Positions 1 to 15,515 of a stretch of DNA of 64,000 nucleotides are shown piece after piece (the stretch's first letter is position 1; every line of letters starts with the position of its first letter). The stretch comes from Aeromicrobium sp. Root344. GTDB taxonomy: Bacteria; Actinomycetota; Actinomycetes; Propionibacteriales; Nocardioidaceae. The notes under the pieces were generated by a model. It did not search any database, was not told where the DNA came from, and was given only the letters and a program-made list of their open reading frames with translations. The stretch covers positions 3,533,571-3,597,570 of the forward strand of contig NZ_LMDH01000001.1 in assembly GCF_001425755.1 (NCBI RefSeq). The letters run 5' to 3'. A program made the translations under genes and the position numbers.

Positions 1-1073
1 CCGATCTTGCGCTGTTCCTCGGCGTGGGCGCATTGCTGGGGGTGGCCGGCTCGCTGCTGCTGGCGCGGCTCATCAAGCGGCGTACGCGCGGGCTCGAGCC
101 ACAGGAGATCGCCACGCTGGCCGACCACCGCGAGGCACTGCTGCACAGCATCCGCGAAGGCGTCATCGCCGTCGGCACGGACGGCAAGGTCACGATGGTC
201 AACGACAGTGCACGGGAGCTGCTCGACCTCGACGCCGGAGTGGTCGGACGACCGGTAGCCGAGCTGGCACTCGATCCGCAGGTCAAGGAGCTGCTCACGG
301 CGGGCAGCGACAGTCAGGACGCCGTCGTGCTTGTCGGCGCGCGCGTGCTGGTGTTCAACCAGCGCTCGGCGTCGAGCCACGGCGAGGGGATCGGTACCGT
401 CACGACCATGCGCGACCGGACCGAGCTCGTCTCGATGCAGAGCCAGCTCAGCTCCAACCTCTCGATCACCGACACGTTGCGCGCCCAGACCCACGAGTTC
501 GCCAACCAGCTCCACACCATCTCGGGTCTCGTGCAGCTCGAGGAGTACGACGAGGTCACCGCGCTCGTCGGCACGCTGACCCGCCGGCGCGCCGAGATCA
601 CGGACGAGGTCACGAGCCGCATCGCCGATCCAGCGGTGGCGGCCTTGCTCATCGCCAAGTCGAGCGTCGCGGCCGAGGCCGGGGTCTCGCTGACCCTGAG
701 CCCGGACTCGCGCCTGCCGGGGCTGACCTCCGCCGAGTCCGCCGACCTGACGACCGTGGTCGGCAACCTGGTCGACAACGCCATCGACGCCTGCCGGGCC
801 GAGCCGTCGCCCGAGGTCGTGGTGACCACCCGCGTGGACGCCGGCCGGCTCGAGCTCGAGGTCCACGACAACGGGCCGGGAATCCCCGACGGCATGCGCG
901 ACGCGATCTTCGTGCGCGGCTTCTCCACCAAGCCGGACGTGTTGGGTGGTCGTGGCATCGGGCTGCCGCTCGTACAGCTGATCTGCACGCAGCGTGGCGG
1001 GAGCGTCACGGTCGACGACGAGGACGGCACGACGTTCCGCGTCGAGCTGCCGCTGGCCGGGGTGCCCGCGTGA
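1..1073 (+). CDS. CitA/DcuS-type two-component sensor histidine kinase, 3' part
   Basis: Senses an extracellular ligand (di- or tricarboxylates in characterised relatives) and phosphorylates the downstream regulator. The gene enters the window already open; the frame reads from base 3. The visible part starts inside a transmembrane helix (to about base 75, ending in an Arg/Lys-rich stop-transfer stretch), continues with a cytoplasmic PAS domain, and then the DcuS/CitA-type H-box RAQTHEFANQLHT with the His codon at 492-494. The C-terminal ATPase domain shows VDNAIDA (N box), DNGPGIP (G1) and GRGIGLPL (G2). The first membrane helix and sensor domain lie upstream of base 1. The stop overlaps the regulator's start by 4 nt (GTGA). 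The ligand cannot be inferred, because no transporter for it lies in the window. Confidence 0.9.
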   Translation, partial: DLALFLGVGALLGVAGSLLLARLIKRRTRGLEPQEIATLADHREALLHSIREGVIAVGTDGKVTMVNDSARELLDLDAGVVGRPVAELALDPQVKELLTAGSDSQDAVVLVGARVLVFNQRSASSHGEGIGTVTTMRDRTELVSMQSQLSSNLSITDTLRAQTHEFANQLHTISGLVQLEEYDEVTALVGTLTRRRAEITDEVTSRIADPAVAALLIAKSSVAAEAGVSLTLSPDSRLPGLTSAESADLTTVVGNLVDNAIDACRAEPSPEVVVTTRVDAGRLELEVHDNGPGIPDGMRDAIFVRGFSTKPDVLGGRGIGLPLVQLICTQRGGSVTVDDEDGTTFRVELPLAGVPA

Positions 1074-1741
1074 TCGGCGTGCTCGTGGTCGACGACGACT
1101 TCATGGTCGCCGGGATCCATGCGCGATTCGTCGAGAAGACCGACGGGTTCACGGTCGTCGGCGTCGCCCGCAACGGCGAGGAGGCCCTGCGCCTCGTCGA
1201 CGAGCTCGCGCCGGAGCTGATCCTGCTCGACGTGCACCTGCCCGACATGAGCGGGCTCGACGTGCTGCAACGGCTGCGGGCAGCCGGCAACGTCGCCGGG
1301 GTCGTCATGGTCACCGCCGACCGTGACGCCGAGGTCGTACGAGCAGCCCTGCACGGCGGCGCGATGCAGTACCTCGTGAAGCCCTTCGAGTACCCCGACC
1401 TGGCCGCCCGGCTCCTGCGCGTACGCGCCACGCTCGCCCTGCTGGAGCACGGTGAGGCCGATCAGGAGTCGATCGACCGGGCGTTCGGGACGGCGCAGCC
1501 GGCCGGCCAGCCGCTGCCCAAGGGACTCAGCCAGGAGACCGCAGACCTGGTCGGTGCTGCGCTCAAGGACACCGGTGAGCTGTCGGCGACCGAGTGCGGT
1601 GAACGCGTCGGGATCTCCCGGGTCAGCGCCCGCCGCTACCTGGAGCACTTCGTCGACGAGGGACACGCCGTCGTACGCCTCAACTACGGCAGCGCCGGGC
1701 GTCCCGAACGCCGCTACCGCTGGTCGACCGACCAGCGGTAG
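1070..1741 (+). CDS. CitB/DcuR-family response regulator
   Basis: DNA-binding partner of the preceding kinase, 223 aa. The N-terminal receiver domain has the acidic pocket VVDDD at residues 6-10, the phospho-acceptor Asp54 in LILLDVHLPDM, and the conserved Lys in YLVKPFEY near residue 105. A linker follows, then a C-terminal winged-helix region (about residues 150-215; ECGERVGISRVSARRYLEHF), as in CitB/DcuR/DctR regulators. The GTG start sits in the GTGA overlap with the kinase stop, so the pair is translationally coupled. The gene ends 14 bp before the convergently transcribed MFS gene, with no obvious terminator between them. The usual regulated target of such pairs is a carboxylate transporter, which is not visible here. 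Confidence 0.92.
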   Translation: MIGVLVVDDDFMVAGIHARFVEKTDGFTVVGVARNGEEALRLVDELAPELILLDVHLPDMSGLDVLQRLRAAGNVAGVVMVTADRDAEVVRAALHGGAMQYLVKPFEYPDLAARLLRVRATLALLEHGEADQESIDRAFGTAQPAGQPLPKGLSQETADLVGAALKDTGELSATECGERVGISRVSARRYLEHFVDEGHAVVRLNYGSAGRPERRYRWSTDQR

Positions 1742-1755
1742 CGGCGACTCGTCGG

Positions 1756-3198
1756 TCAGGCCGCGGCGACCTCGACCTCGAGCTCAGGCGCCATGTCGGA
1801 CATCGGCTTGGGCCGGAGGAACGCCCCGCCCACGATCGCCGCCAGCAGCGCCGCCACGGCGCCGGCTGCGAACGCCAGCTGCAGGCCACCGTTGAGCGCC
1901 TCGACGCTGGCCGCACCATCGGCGAGCAGGCTCTCGGTGCGTGCGGACGAGATGCTGACCAGGACCGCGAGGCCCAGCGCACCGCCCATCATGAACGACG
2001 TGTTGACGACGCCCGAGGCGAGGCCTGCCTCGTGCGGCTCGACGTCGCCCATCGCGGCCAGCAGGACGGGGTTGAACGCGATGCCGGCGCCGAACCCCAG
2101 CAGAATCATCGACGGCAGCACGTCGACCACGAAGTTGCCACCGACGGGTGCCCGGGAGAACAGCGCGAGGCTTGCCGCGGCCATCAACAGGCCGGCGACC
2201 AGCGGCGGGCGGATGCCGAACCGCATGACGAGCTTGTCCGAGACACGCAGCGAGCAGTAGGCCATCACGACGCTCATGGGGACGAACGCCAGGCCGACGT
2301 CGAGGGCGTCATAGTGCAGGACCTTCTGCAGGTAGATCGCGGCGAGGAAGAACCACGCGAACATCGCCGCGGCCCAGAGCACGCCGACGATCTGCGAGAC
2401 CGAGACGTTGCGGTGCGCGAAGAGCCGCAGCGGGACGAGCGGGTTGGCGACGCGCGCCTCACGAGCGATGAACGCGACCATCAGGGCGAGTCCCCCGCCG
2501 AGCATCAAGAGCGTTCGGGCCGACGTCCAGCCCGCGTCGTTGCCGCCGACGATGGCGTAGACGCTGAGCATCAGGGATGCGGTGACCATGACGGCCCCGA
2601 CGACATCGACGCGCGCCTCGGAGGGCACCACGTCATCGGCGGGCAGGACCCGACGGGCGGCGATCCACACGGCCACGCCGATCGGGACGTTGACCAGGAA
2701 GATCCAGTGCCACGAGAACAGGCCCGTGAGGACGCCGCCGAGCAGCACGCCGAGGGCGCCGCCGCCGGACATCACGAAACCGAAGACGCCCATGGCCTTG
2801 GCGCGCTCCCCCGGCTCGGTGAACAGGCCCATGATCAGCGCGAGGGCGACTGCGGACACCGCTGCGCCGCCGAGTCCTTGGATGGCGCGGCCGATGACCA
2901 GCAGCTCGGCCGACGGGGCCAGCCCGCAGCCGATCGAGGCGATCGTGAACGACACGACGCCGCCGAGGAACACCCGCTTGTTGCCGAGGAGGTCGCCGAA
3001 GCGGCCCGACAGCAGCAGGAACCCGCCGAACGTCAGCAGATAGGCGTTGACGACCCAGGCGAGCGCGGCCTGCGAGAAGCCGAGGTCGGTCTGGATCGAC
3101 GGAAGGGCGACGTTGACGATGCTCGAGTCGAGCACGATCATCAGGTCGCCGAGGCAGAGAACGTAGAGAGCGAGCCAGCGGCTCTTGATGTCAGGCAT
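1756..3198 (-). CDS. MFS drug:H+ antiporter, DHA2 (EmrB/QacA-like) family
   Basis: Integral-membrane exporter of 480 aa, fitting a 14-helix DHA2 transporter. The N-terminus carries the family motif LDSSIVNVALPSIQTDL just after the first helix, then the loop RFGDLLGNKRVF (motif A) and the VNVPIGVAVW segment typical of DHA2 proteins. The open frame extends 162 codons further upstream, but that extension overlaps the glycosylase gene and reads as Arg-rich shadow sequence. I chose the ATG at 3198 because GAGGAG lies 8 nt upstream. A 7-bp perfect palindrome sits just upstream (3214-3234), but no regulator gene is adjacent. Substrate unknown. Confidence 0.9.
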   Translation of the reverse strand: MPDIKSRWLALYVLCLGDLMIVLDSSIVNVALPSIQTDLGFSQAALAWVVNAYLLTFGGFLLLSGRFGDLLGNKRVFLGGVVSFTIASIGCGLAPSAELLVIGRAIQGLGGAAVSAVALALIMGLFTEPGERAKAMGVFGFVMSGGGALGVLLGGVLTGLFSWHWIFLVNVPIGVAVWIAARRVLPADDVVPSEARVDVVGAVMVTASLMLSVYAIVGGNDAGWTSARTLLMLGGGLALMVAFIAREARVANPLVPLRLFAHRNVSVSQIVGVLWAAAMFAWFFLAAIYLQKVLHYDALDVGLAFVPMSVVMAYCSLRVSDKLVMRFGIRPPLVAGLLMAAASLALFSRAPVGGNFVVDVLPSMILLGFGAGIAFNPVLLAAMGDVEPHEAGLASGVVNTSFMMGGALGLAVLVSISSARTESLLADGAASVEALNGGLQLAFAAGAVAALLAAIVGGAFLRPKPMSDMAPELEVEVAAA

Positions 3199-3213
3199 CG
3201 GGATGTCTCCTCG

Positions 3214-3234
3214 GTTGGTGGGTCCTTCACCAAC
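3214..3234. promoter_or_regulatory. Palindrome upstream of the DHA2 exporter gene, possible operator
   Basis: GTTGGTG-N7-CACCAAC, perfect 7-bp arms, immediately upstream of the exporter's GAGGAG (3207-3212). The size suits a dimeric repressor site, or an RNA hairpin that would crowd the ribosome-binding site. A second, weaker dyad AAACT-N8-AGTTT lies at 3275-3292. No cognate regulator gene is next to it, so the function is inference. Confidence 0.35.
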
Positions 3235-3293
3235 ACCACGAACGGTCGACCTTCGACACGACAGCCTCGACGAGAAACTCTGCAGAAAGTTTT

Positions 3294-3854
3294 CTAGGCC
3301 CGTGGGCTGCGGCGGTAGGCCGACACGGTCGGGTCGCCCGTGATCCAGAATCGCCACGGCACGTCCGCAGCCTTGGACACCCCGACGCGCGGCCCGGCGC
3401 TGATGTCGGGGGTGCCGGCCGGCGGCTCCCCCAGGCGTACGCCCTCGGGCGTCAGCAGGTCGGTGCCGAGGTCGTCGAGCGTCAGACCGAGTGTTCTCGC
3501 GAGGTTGCCGGGTCCGCGGGCGAGGGCGACGTCCTTGACCGCGGGACGGCGACTGCGGGCGACCTCGATCCCGGCGACGACCTCGCCGGCGCGGATCAGC
3601 ACCGCGGACGCCTCCTCGGTCGGCCCGGTCACGACGTTGGCACAGAAGTGCATGCCGTACGACCGGTAGACGTAGAGCCGCCACGGTGCGCCGTACATGA
3701 TCTCGGACCGCGGAGTACGCGTGTAGGCGTGCGAGGCCGGGTCGTGGATGCCGCCGTACGCCTCGACCTCGGTGATGCGCACCGCGACGTCGTGACCATG
3801 CAGCACGCGGCCCAGAAGCCCGCGGGCGTGCGTGACGACGGCGCTCTCGGTCAC
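3294..3854 (-). CDS. 3-methyladenine DNA glycosylase (AAG/MPG family)
   Basis: Base-excision repair enzyme that removes alkylated purines; 186 aa, close to the roughly 200 aa of the bacterial family. Family signatures are visible: ITEVEAYGG with the catalytic Glu, DPASHAYTRTPR, MYGAPWRLYVYRSYGMHFCANVV, ASAVLIRAGE, and the C-terminal GPRVGVSKAADVPWRFWI. The GTG at 3854 is chosen because its GTGA overlaps the methyltransferase stop. It lies downstream of the methyltransferase and argH on the same strand, so it may be read through from the arginine cluster; such a neighbourhood for this glycosylase is common in actinobacteria, as far as I recall. The N-terminus is a few residues shorter than usual. 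Confidence 0.93.
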   Translation of the reverse strand: MTESAVVTHARGLLGRVLHGHDVAVRITEVEAYGGIHDPASHAYTRTPRSEIMYGAPWRLYVYRSYGMHFCANVVTGPTEEASAVLIRAGEVVAGIEVARSRRPAVKDVALARGPGNLARTLGLTLDDLGTDLLTPEGVRLGEPPAGTPDISAGPRVGVSKAADVPWRFWITGDPTVSAYRRSPRA

Positions 3855-4786
3855 GCCGTGAGAGTGCCGAGCGCCTTGTCGAGTGCGGCGCGGCTGACGT
3901 TCTTCTTGCGGAGACCGACGAGCTTGGCCCACACCGGCGATGCCATCAGGGTCACCGGGTCGGCCGCGTACGTGCGGCACAGCGTCTCCTCGGGCACGAC
4001 CTGGGGGTCCGGGGCGAGGCACGCGGCCAGCGCGGCGTCGTAGTTGTCGTCGAGCACCCGGGAGAACGGGTCGAGTCCGAGGACGAGCACCGTGCCGGTC
4101 GGCGAGGTGTTGACCGGGATGATCGTCAGGTCGGGCCGGTAGGTCCTCAGGATGTCGGCGACCTTGAACACGTCGCCGGCCCACGCGGCGGTGCGGCGGT
4201 CGCGCGCCGCCTCGAGCGAGTTGCGCGGGAGCATGTCGTCGAGCAGCACCACGCCGGCCGGGGACATGTGCTTCTCGACGTTCATGAAGTCACGCAGGGC
4301 GAACTCGGCGAGATGCATCCCGTCGATGAACGCGAGGTCGATCGGGACGCCGTCGAAGAACGCGATCGGGTCCGGGCGGGAGAAGAACTCGTCGCTCGTC
4401 GTGCGGTGCAGCTGCACCTCGCACTGGATCTCCTTGGTGATCGTGTAGCCGGGATCGACACCGATCGACCGGGTACGCGACAGGCCGAGGCTCGAGCCCG
4501 TGAAGACCCCGATCTCGAGGTAGGTCCGGGGCTGCAGCTGCTTGTGCAGCGCGATCAACAGCTGGTGGCGCGACCTCGTGGGCTCGGGGAAGTCGGCGAA
4601 CGGGTCGGAGGGGACGTACTTCGGCGTGGCCTTCTCCACAGCGCGGGGCGCCTCCGGGTTGAGCCGGCGCGCTGCGGTGCGGCGTGCCTGGCGCTCCCAG
4701 CGACGTACGGCGTCCGTGCGCTGCGGTCCGATGACCTTGCGCAGTGTGCTGCCGGCCTTGGTGCGAAGTGCCACGGTCTCCCCCAT
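3851..4786 (-). CDS. class I SAM-dependent methyltransferase family protein
   Basis: 311 aa. Residues about 85-230 look like a Rossmann methyltransferase of the Methyltransf_24 / cephalosporin-hydroxylase-like group: the SAM-binding strand YLEIGVFTGSSL, then SIGVDPG, the acidic IDLAFIDGMHLAEFALRDF, and GVVLLDDMLPRNSLEAARDR. About 70 basic, Arg/Lys-rich residues precede the domain, and a C-terminal segment (VGLRKKNVSRAALDKAL) follows it. It begins 48 bp after argH on the same strand and overlaps the glycosylase by 4 nt. Substrate not predictable; such proteins often act on sugars or secondary metabolites. I see no link to arginine metabolism. Confidence 0.75.
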   Translation of the reverse strand: MGETVALRTKAGSTLRKVIGPQRTDAVRRWERQARRTAARRLNPEAPRAVEKATPKYVPSDPFADFPEPTRSRHQLLIALHKQLQPRTYLEIGVFTGSSLGLSRTRSIGVDPGYTITKEIQCEVQLHRTTSDEFFSRPDPIAFFDGVPIDLAFIDGMHLAEFALRDFMNVEKHMSPAGVVLLDDMLPRNSLEAARDRRTAAWAGDVFKVADILRTYRPDLTIIPVNTSPTGTVLVLGLDPFSRVLDDNYDAALAACLAPDPQVVPEETLCRTYAADPVTLMASPVWAKLVGLRKKNVSRAALDKALGTLTA

Positions 4787-4834
4787 GTCTGCGGTGCGGT
4801 GGGACCACAGTAGCCATGGCCTGCTGAACGTCCG

Positions 4835-8835
<4,001 letters not shown>

Positions 8836-8839
<4 letters not shown>

Positions 8840-9828
8840 GCCTTCTTCTCTCCTTGGGCCTTGTCCTTCGTGACGCTGGTGGCGTAGAGCGCCGTGCGGA
8901 TGCGGGTCTCGGCGCCGGGAACGACCTGGGTGCCCACGCCCTCGTCGGTGAAGATCTCGAGGAGCACGGCATGCGGCTCGCGACCGTCGATCACCGTGGC
9001 GCGGCGTACGCCTTCCTGGACCGCCTTGAGGCACGCCGTCATCTTGGGGATCATGCCGGTCGACAGCTCGGGAATGATCTCGGCGAGCGACTCGGGGCTG
9101 ATCTCACCGATGACGTCGGAGCTGTTGGGCCAGTCGGCGTAGAGGCCCTCGACGTCCGTCAGGACGAGCAGCTTCTCGGCGTCGAGTGCGACCGCGAGCG
9201 CAGCGGCGGCGGTGTCGGCGTTGACGTTGTGGACCTGGCCGTCGGCGTCCGGCGCGACGGTCGACACGACCGGGATGCGGCCCGCGTCGATCAGGTCCTG
9301 CACAGCCTCGGGACGTACGCCGACGACCTCGCCGACCAGGCCGATGTCGGTCTCGACGCCGTCGATGACCGGCATGGCCTTCTCGGCCGTGAACAGTCCA
9401 CCGTCCTCGCCGGACAGGCCGACAGCGAGGTCACCGTGCTGGTTGAGCAGCCCGACGAGCTCCCGGCCGACCTGGCCCGTGAGCACCATGCGGACGACGT
9501 CCATCGTCTCCGGCGTGGTGACGCGCAGCCCGCCGCGGAACTCCGACTCGATGCCGAGCTTGTCGAGCATCGCGCTGATCTGGGGCCCGCCACCGTGCAC
9601 GACGACGGGCTTGAAGCCTGCGAGCCGCAGGAACACGATGTCCTCGGCGAAGGCGTGCTTGAGCGCGTCGTCGGTCATGGCGTTGCCGCCGTACTTCACC
9701 ACGACGACCTTGCCGTGGTACTTCTTCAGCCACGGCAGGGCCTGGGCGAGTGTGGCGGCCTTGTCGGTCGCCTTCTTCCAATCCTCGGGCTGCCACTCGT
9801 CGAGAGTGCTGTCTGTCGCGTCGCTCAT
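8836..9828 (-). CDS. argB: acetylglutamate kinase
   Basis: Phosphorylates N-acetylglutamate, the usual arginine feedback point; 330 aa. The amino-acid-kinase fold is shown by [11 protein letters not shown] (near residue 42), [27 protein letters not shown] and the C-terminal [12 protein letters not shown]. It is longer than the usual 290-300 aa because of about 30 extra N-terminal residues ([22 protein letters not shown]) that form an N-terminal helix. In family enzymes such a helix goes with hexamer formation and arginine inhibition, so feedback inhibition is a reasonable inference. ATG 9828 forms ATGA with the argJ stop. Confidence 0.97.
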
Positions 9829-10972
9829 GAGCTGTAGGCCGAGTTCTCGTGGACGTATGCCTGGGTGAGGTCGTTGGTCCAGATGGTGCCCGTCGCCGAG
9901 CCTGACTTGAGATCGATCGTGACCGAGACCGCGCGCTCGGCGAGGTCGATCGCGTCGGGCGACTCCCCCGGCCCGCTCTTGCGGCACACCCACACACCGT
10001 TGAGCGCGACGTCGAGATCAGCGGGGTCGAACGCCGCCTGCGTCGTGCCGACCGAGGCGAGGATGCGGCCCCAGTTGGGGTCCTTGCCGTAGATCGCGCA
10101 CTTGAACAGGTTGCTGCGGGCCACGGAGCGGCCCACCTCGAGGGCGTCGTCGACAGTGGCCGCGTTGACGACCTCGATCGCGATCTCGTGGTCGGCGCCC
10201 TCGGCGTCGGCCAGCAGCTGTATGGCCAGGTCCCTGCACACCGACGTGACGGCATCGGTGAACGCGTCGACGTCGGGCGTCACGCCGGAGGCGCCGCTCG
10301 CCATCAGCAGCACGGTGTCGTTGGTGGACTGGCAGCCGTCGGAGTCGAGCCGGTCGAACGTCTGCGCGGTGGCAGCGCGCAAAGCCTGGTCGGCGGTGGC
10401 CGGGTCGACGTCGGCGTCGGTGGTGATGACGACGAGCATCGTCGCGAGCGCAGGCGCCAGCATGCCGGCGCCCTTGGCCATGCCGCCGACCGTCCAGCCG
10501 TCGCCCTGGGCCACGGCCTCCTTGGCGACGGTGTCGGTCGTCATGATCGCGGTCGCGGCGGCATGCCCGCCGTCGGCGCTCAGCCCGGCGACTGCCGAGC
10601 GTACGCCTGACAGCAGGGCGTCACGGTCGTTGAGCAGGCCGATCAGCCCGGTCGAGCACACCTGGACGTCGATCGCGCCGACTCCGAGCTTCTCGGCGAC
10701 GGCCTCAGCAGTCTGGTGCGTCGTGGCGAAGCCTTCGGGCCCGGTGTAGCAGTTGGCGCCTCCGGAGTTGATCGCCACCGCGACGGCGGAGCCGCCCTTG
10801 ATGGCCTCCTCGCTCCACAGCACCGGGTTGGCCTTGCAGCGGTTGCTCGTGTAGACGGCGGCCGCCGTCCTGGAAGGCCCGGTGTTGACCACGACGGCGA
10901 CGTCGGGCGCACCCGTCGACTTGAGGCCGGCGGGCACGCCGGCAGCGGTGAACCCCTTGGCTGCAGTCACGC

Positions 10973-10976
<4 letters not shown>
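9825..10976 (-). CDS. argJ: bifunctional ornithine acetyltransferase / N-acetylglutamate synthase
   Basis: Transfers acetyl from acetylornithine to glutamate (cyclic pathway) and may also use acetyl-CoA; 383 aa. ArgJ is self-cleaved before a conserved Thr; here the site lies in [13 protein letters not shown] near residue 190. Other family segments: [38 protein letters not shown] and the C-terminal [15 protein letters not shown] 10976 overlaps the stop of a possible 30-codon ORF by 4 nt. With a complete ArgJ, a separate ArgE deacetylase is not needed, and none is seen in the cluster. Confidence 0.97.
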
Positions 10977-13580
<2,604 letters not shown>

Positions 13581-13588
13581 TCACATTC

Positions 13589-13613
13589 TTGCACACCTCT
13601 GCAATTTCTTGCA
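13589..13613. promoter_or_regulatory. candidate ArgR operator upstream of argG
   Basis: A perfect dyad TTGCA-N6-TGCAA spans 13589-13604, and a third TTGCA lies at 13609-13613; the centres are about one helical turn apart, as in ARG boxes that hold ArgR hexamers. The site starts 12 bp from the argG start codon (13577), where bound ArgR could block the promoter or early transcript. It lies in the 96-bp divergent space between argG and the DUF2207 gene, so it might affect both. Actinobacterial ARG boxes are rich in TTGCA/TGCAA-type half-sites; binding here is inference. Confidence 0.55.
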
Positions 13614-13673
13614 CTCGGGGTGGCGGGTCGGTTTCTCCTGAGCCGAGCCTGCTTCGCCCCTAGGATGCAAGCC

Positions 13674-15479
13674 ATGCGGATCCTCCTGCGCGCACTGGCA
13701 CTCATCGTGACCGCAGGCGTGCTGTTCATCCCAGCCCTCGCAGCCCTCGTCCCCACCGACGCCACGACCACCGGACCCGATCCCGTACGCATCACGGACT
13801 ACACCGCCGACTACGTCGTGACGGCCAAGGGCGATCTGGTGGCGAAGGAGCAGATCACCACCGAGTTCCCCGGCGGCCGGCACGGCATCTTCCGGTTCTG
13901 GGACGTCACCGATCCCTCCGACAAGCAGGTGCGCCTCGAGCCCGAGGACGTCAAGGTCCAGCTCGATGGCGGCAGCGTCCCGTTCGACCTGCAATGGCAG
14001 AAGGGCCGGCACTTCCGGGTGGCCAAGATCGGCGACCCCGACTCCTTGGTCAGTCCCGGCGCGCACGTCTACACGATCACCTACCGGATCGCCGGCGCGC
14101 TGGCGCCCAGCACGGCCGGCCCCGGCACGTTCGCGTCCTCGAGCTGGACCGACAAGCAGCCCGCCGAGTCGGTCTTCTACTGGAACGTCGTCGCACAGGG
14201 CTGGCAGATGGACATCGACAAGTCCACGGTCCACATCACCCTCCCGGCGAAGTCCGGCAAGGTGCAGTGCACGTCGAGCTTCGACGGCACGGGCACGTGC
14301 GACATCGCCGGCGCCGGCACGGACCAGGTGACCATCACCACCGGCCACCTCTCCCCCCGCACCCCGGTGACCGTACGCATCGGGCTGCCGGTCAAGACCC
14401 CCGACCGGGTCACCGTGCCGTGGCCGGTCACCGTCGACCGCGCACTCGGCACCAGCACGACTGCGCTCGGCGTCGTGGTGGCGATCGCCGTGGGTCTGAT
14501 GCTCGCCGGCTACTACCTGGACCGCCGAGCGCGCGAGGACGAACCCGGCACCCCCGTGATGTACGAACCGCCGCCAGGACTCGGCCCGGTGCAGACGGCG
14601 TACGTCACGACCGAGTCCGTCCCCAGTCGTGGCCTTGTGGCGACCTTGCTCTACCAAGCCGAGCAGGGGCTCACGACGCTGACCGACAACGGCAGCAAGT
14701 CGTGGACCGTCACCGGCGTCGGCGACGCCGACGCGTGGGCCAAGACCGATGACGTCACGCGGTTCGTCGGCGAGTCACTCGGTGTCACGCAGCTGGGCGC
14801 GCACTTCAAGTCGAGTCCCGATTCGGTGACGTCCGGGCAGAAGCTCCAGTCGGTCCGCAACGCCCTCCCCGCCCAGACCAGCGCCTGGGCCGACGGCATC
14901 GGGGCGCAGCGACGGGTCGGTTCGGAGACCCTCGCAAGGCTCGGAGTGGGTGCCGCGGCACTGCTCTTCCTGGTCGCAGCCATCTTCTTCCATCCCCCGG
15001 TCTCGATGTATCTCCTGCCGATCGCAGGATTCGTCATCGGCGGGATCGGTCTGATGGCGCCCGGGGTCGGCCGCCGACGTACGACCTTGGGCCGCGACCT
15101 GTGGTCGCGCGCTGGCGGGTTCAAGCGACTCCTGTCGACCAGCTCGGCCCAGGACCGCTTCGACTTCAGCGGCAAGAAGGACCTCTACACGGCGTTCATC
15201 CCGTATGCCGTGGCGTTCGACTGCGCCGACCGCTGGGCTCGCAAGTACCAGCTCGCCACGGGCTCGGAGCCGCCCGTGCCGACCTGGTACGGCGGTGGGT
15301 CGACCACGACGAGCCACGGCTTCTTCGGCAGCAACGACGCCTTCTCCGGATTTGAATCCTCGCTGGCCTCCTCGATCAGCGCCTACTCGGCCACGCAGTC
15401 GTCGTCATCCTCGGGTGGCGGCGGAGGCGGCGGTGGCGGAGGGGGCGGCGGTGGAGGCGGCGGTGGCGGTTCCTGGTAG
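13674..15479 (+). CDS. DUF2207 membrane protein with poly-glycine tail
   Basis: 601 aa. An N-terminal hydrophobic segment (RALALIVTAGVLFIPALAAL) acts as signal or anchor; an extracytoplasmic DUF2207 domain follows (about residues 35-255; ITDYTADYVVTAKGDLVAKEQ, GIFRFWD). A helix comes near residue 265 (TALGVVVAIAVGLMLAGYYL), then a cytoplasmic region, two more hydrophobic segments near residues 425-460, and a low-complexity end: five Ser, 19 consecutive Gly, Ser-Trp. The open frame reaches far upstream across argG, but TAGGA precedes ATG 13674. Function unknown. DUF2207 genes often neighbour lemA, as here. The ATG at 13665, three codons earlier, is an alternative start. Confidence 0.88.
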   Translation: MRILLRALALIVTAGVLFIPALAALVPTDATTTGPDPVRITDYTADYVVTAKGDLVAKEQITTEFPGGRHGIFRFWDVTDPSDKQVRLEPEDVKVQLDGGSVPFDLQWQKGRHFRVAKIGDPDSLVSPGAHVYTITYRIAGALAPSTAGPGTFASSSWTDKQPAESVFYWNVVAQGWQMDIDKSTVHITLPAKSGKVQCTSSFDGTGTCDIAGAGTDQVTITTGHLSPRTPVTVRIGLPVKTPDRVTVPWPVTVDRALGTSTTALGVVVAIAVGLMLAGYYLDRRAREDEPGTPVMYEPPPGLGPVQTAYVTTESVPSRGLVATLLYQAEQGLTTLTDNGSKSWTVTGVGDADAWAKTDDVTRFVGESLGVTQLGAHFKSSPDSVTSGQKLQSVRNALPAQTSAWADGIGAQRRVGSETLARLGVGAAALLFLVAAIFFHPPVSMYLLPIAGFVIGGIGLMAPGVGRRRTTLGRDLWSRAGGFKRLLSTSSAQDRFDFSGKKDLYTAFIPYAVAFDCADRWARKYQLATGSEPPVPTWYGGGSTTTSHGFFGSNDAFSGFESSLASSISAYSATQSSSSSGGGGGGGGGGGGGGGGGGGSW

Positions 15480-15515
15480 CCCCGCTCGACTCACTTCACC
15501 CCACGAGGAGAACTC

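Noticed and set aside
15412..15475. GGN-repeat tract at the end of the DUF2207 gene as a tandem-repeat locus.
   Set aside because: The codons vary (GGC, GGT, GGA, GGG) and encode a glycine tail; it is not a precise DNA repeat.
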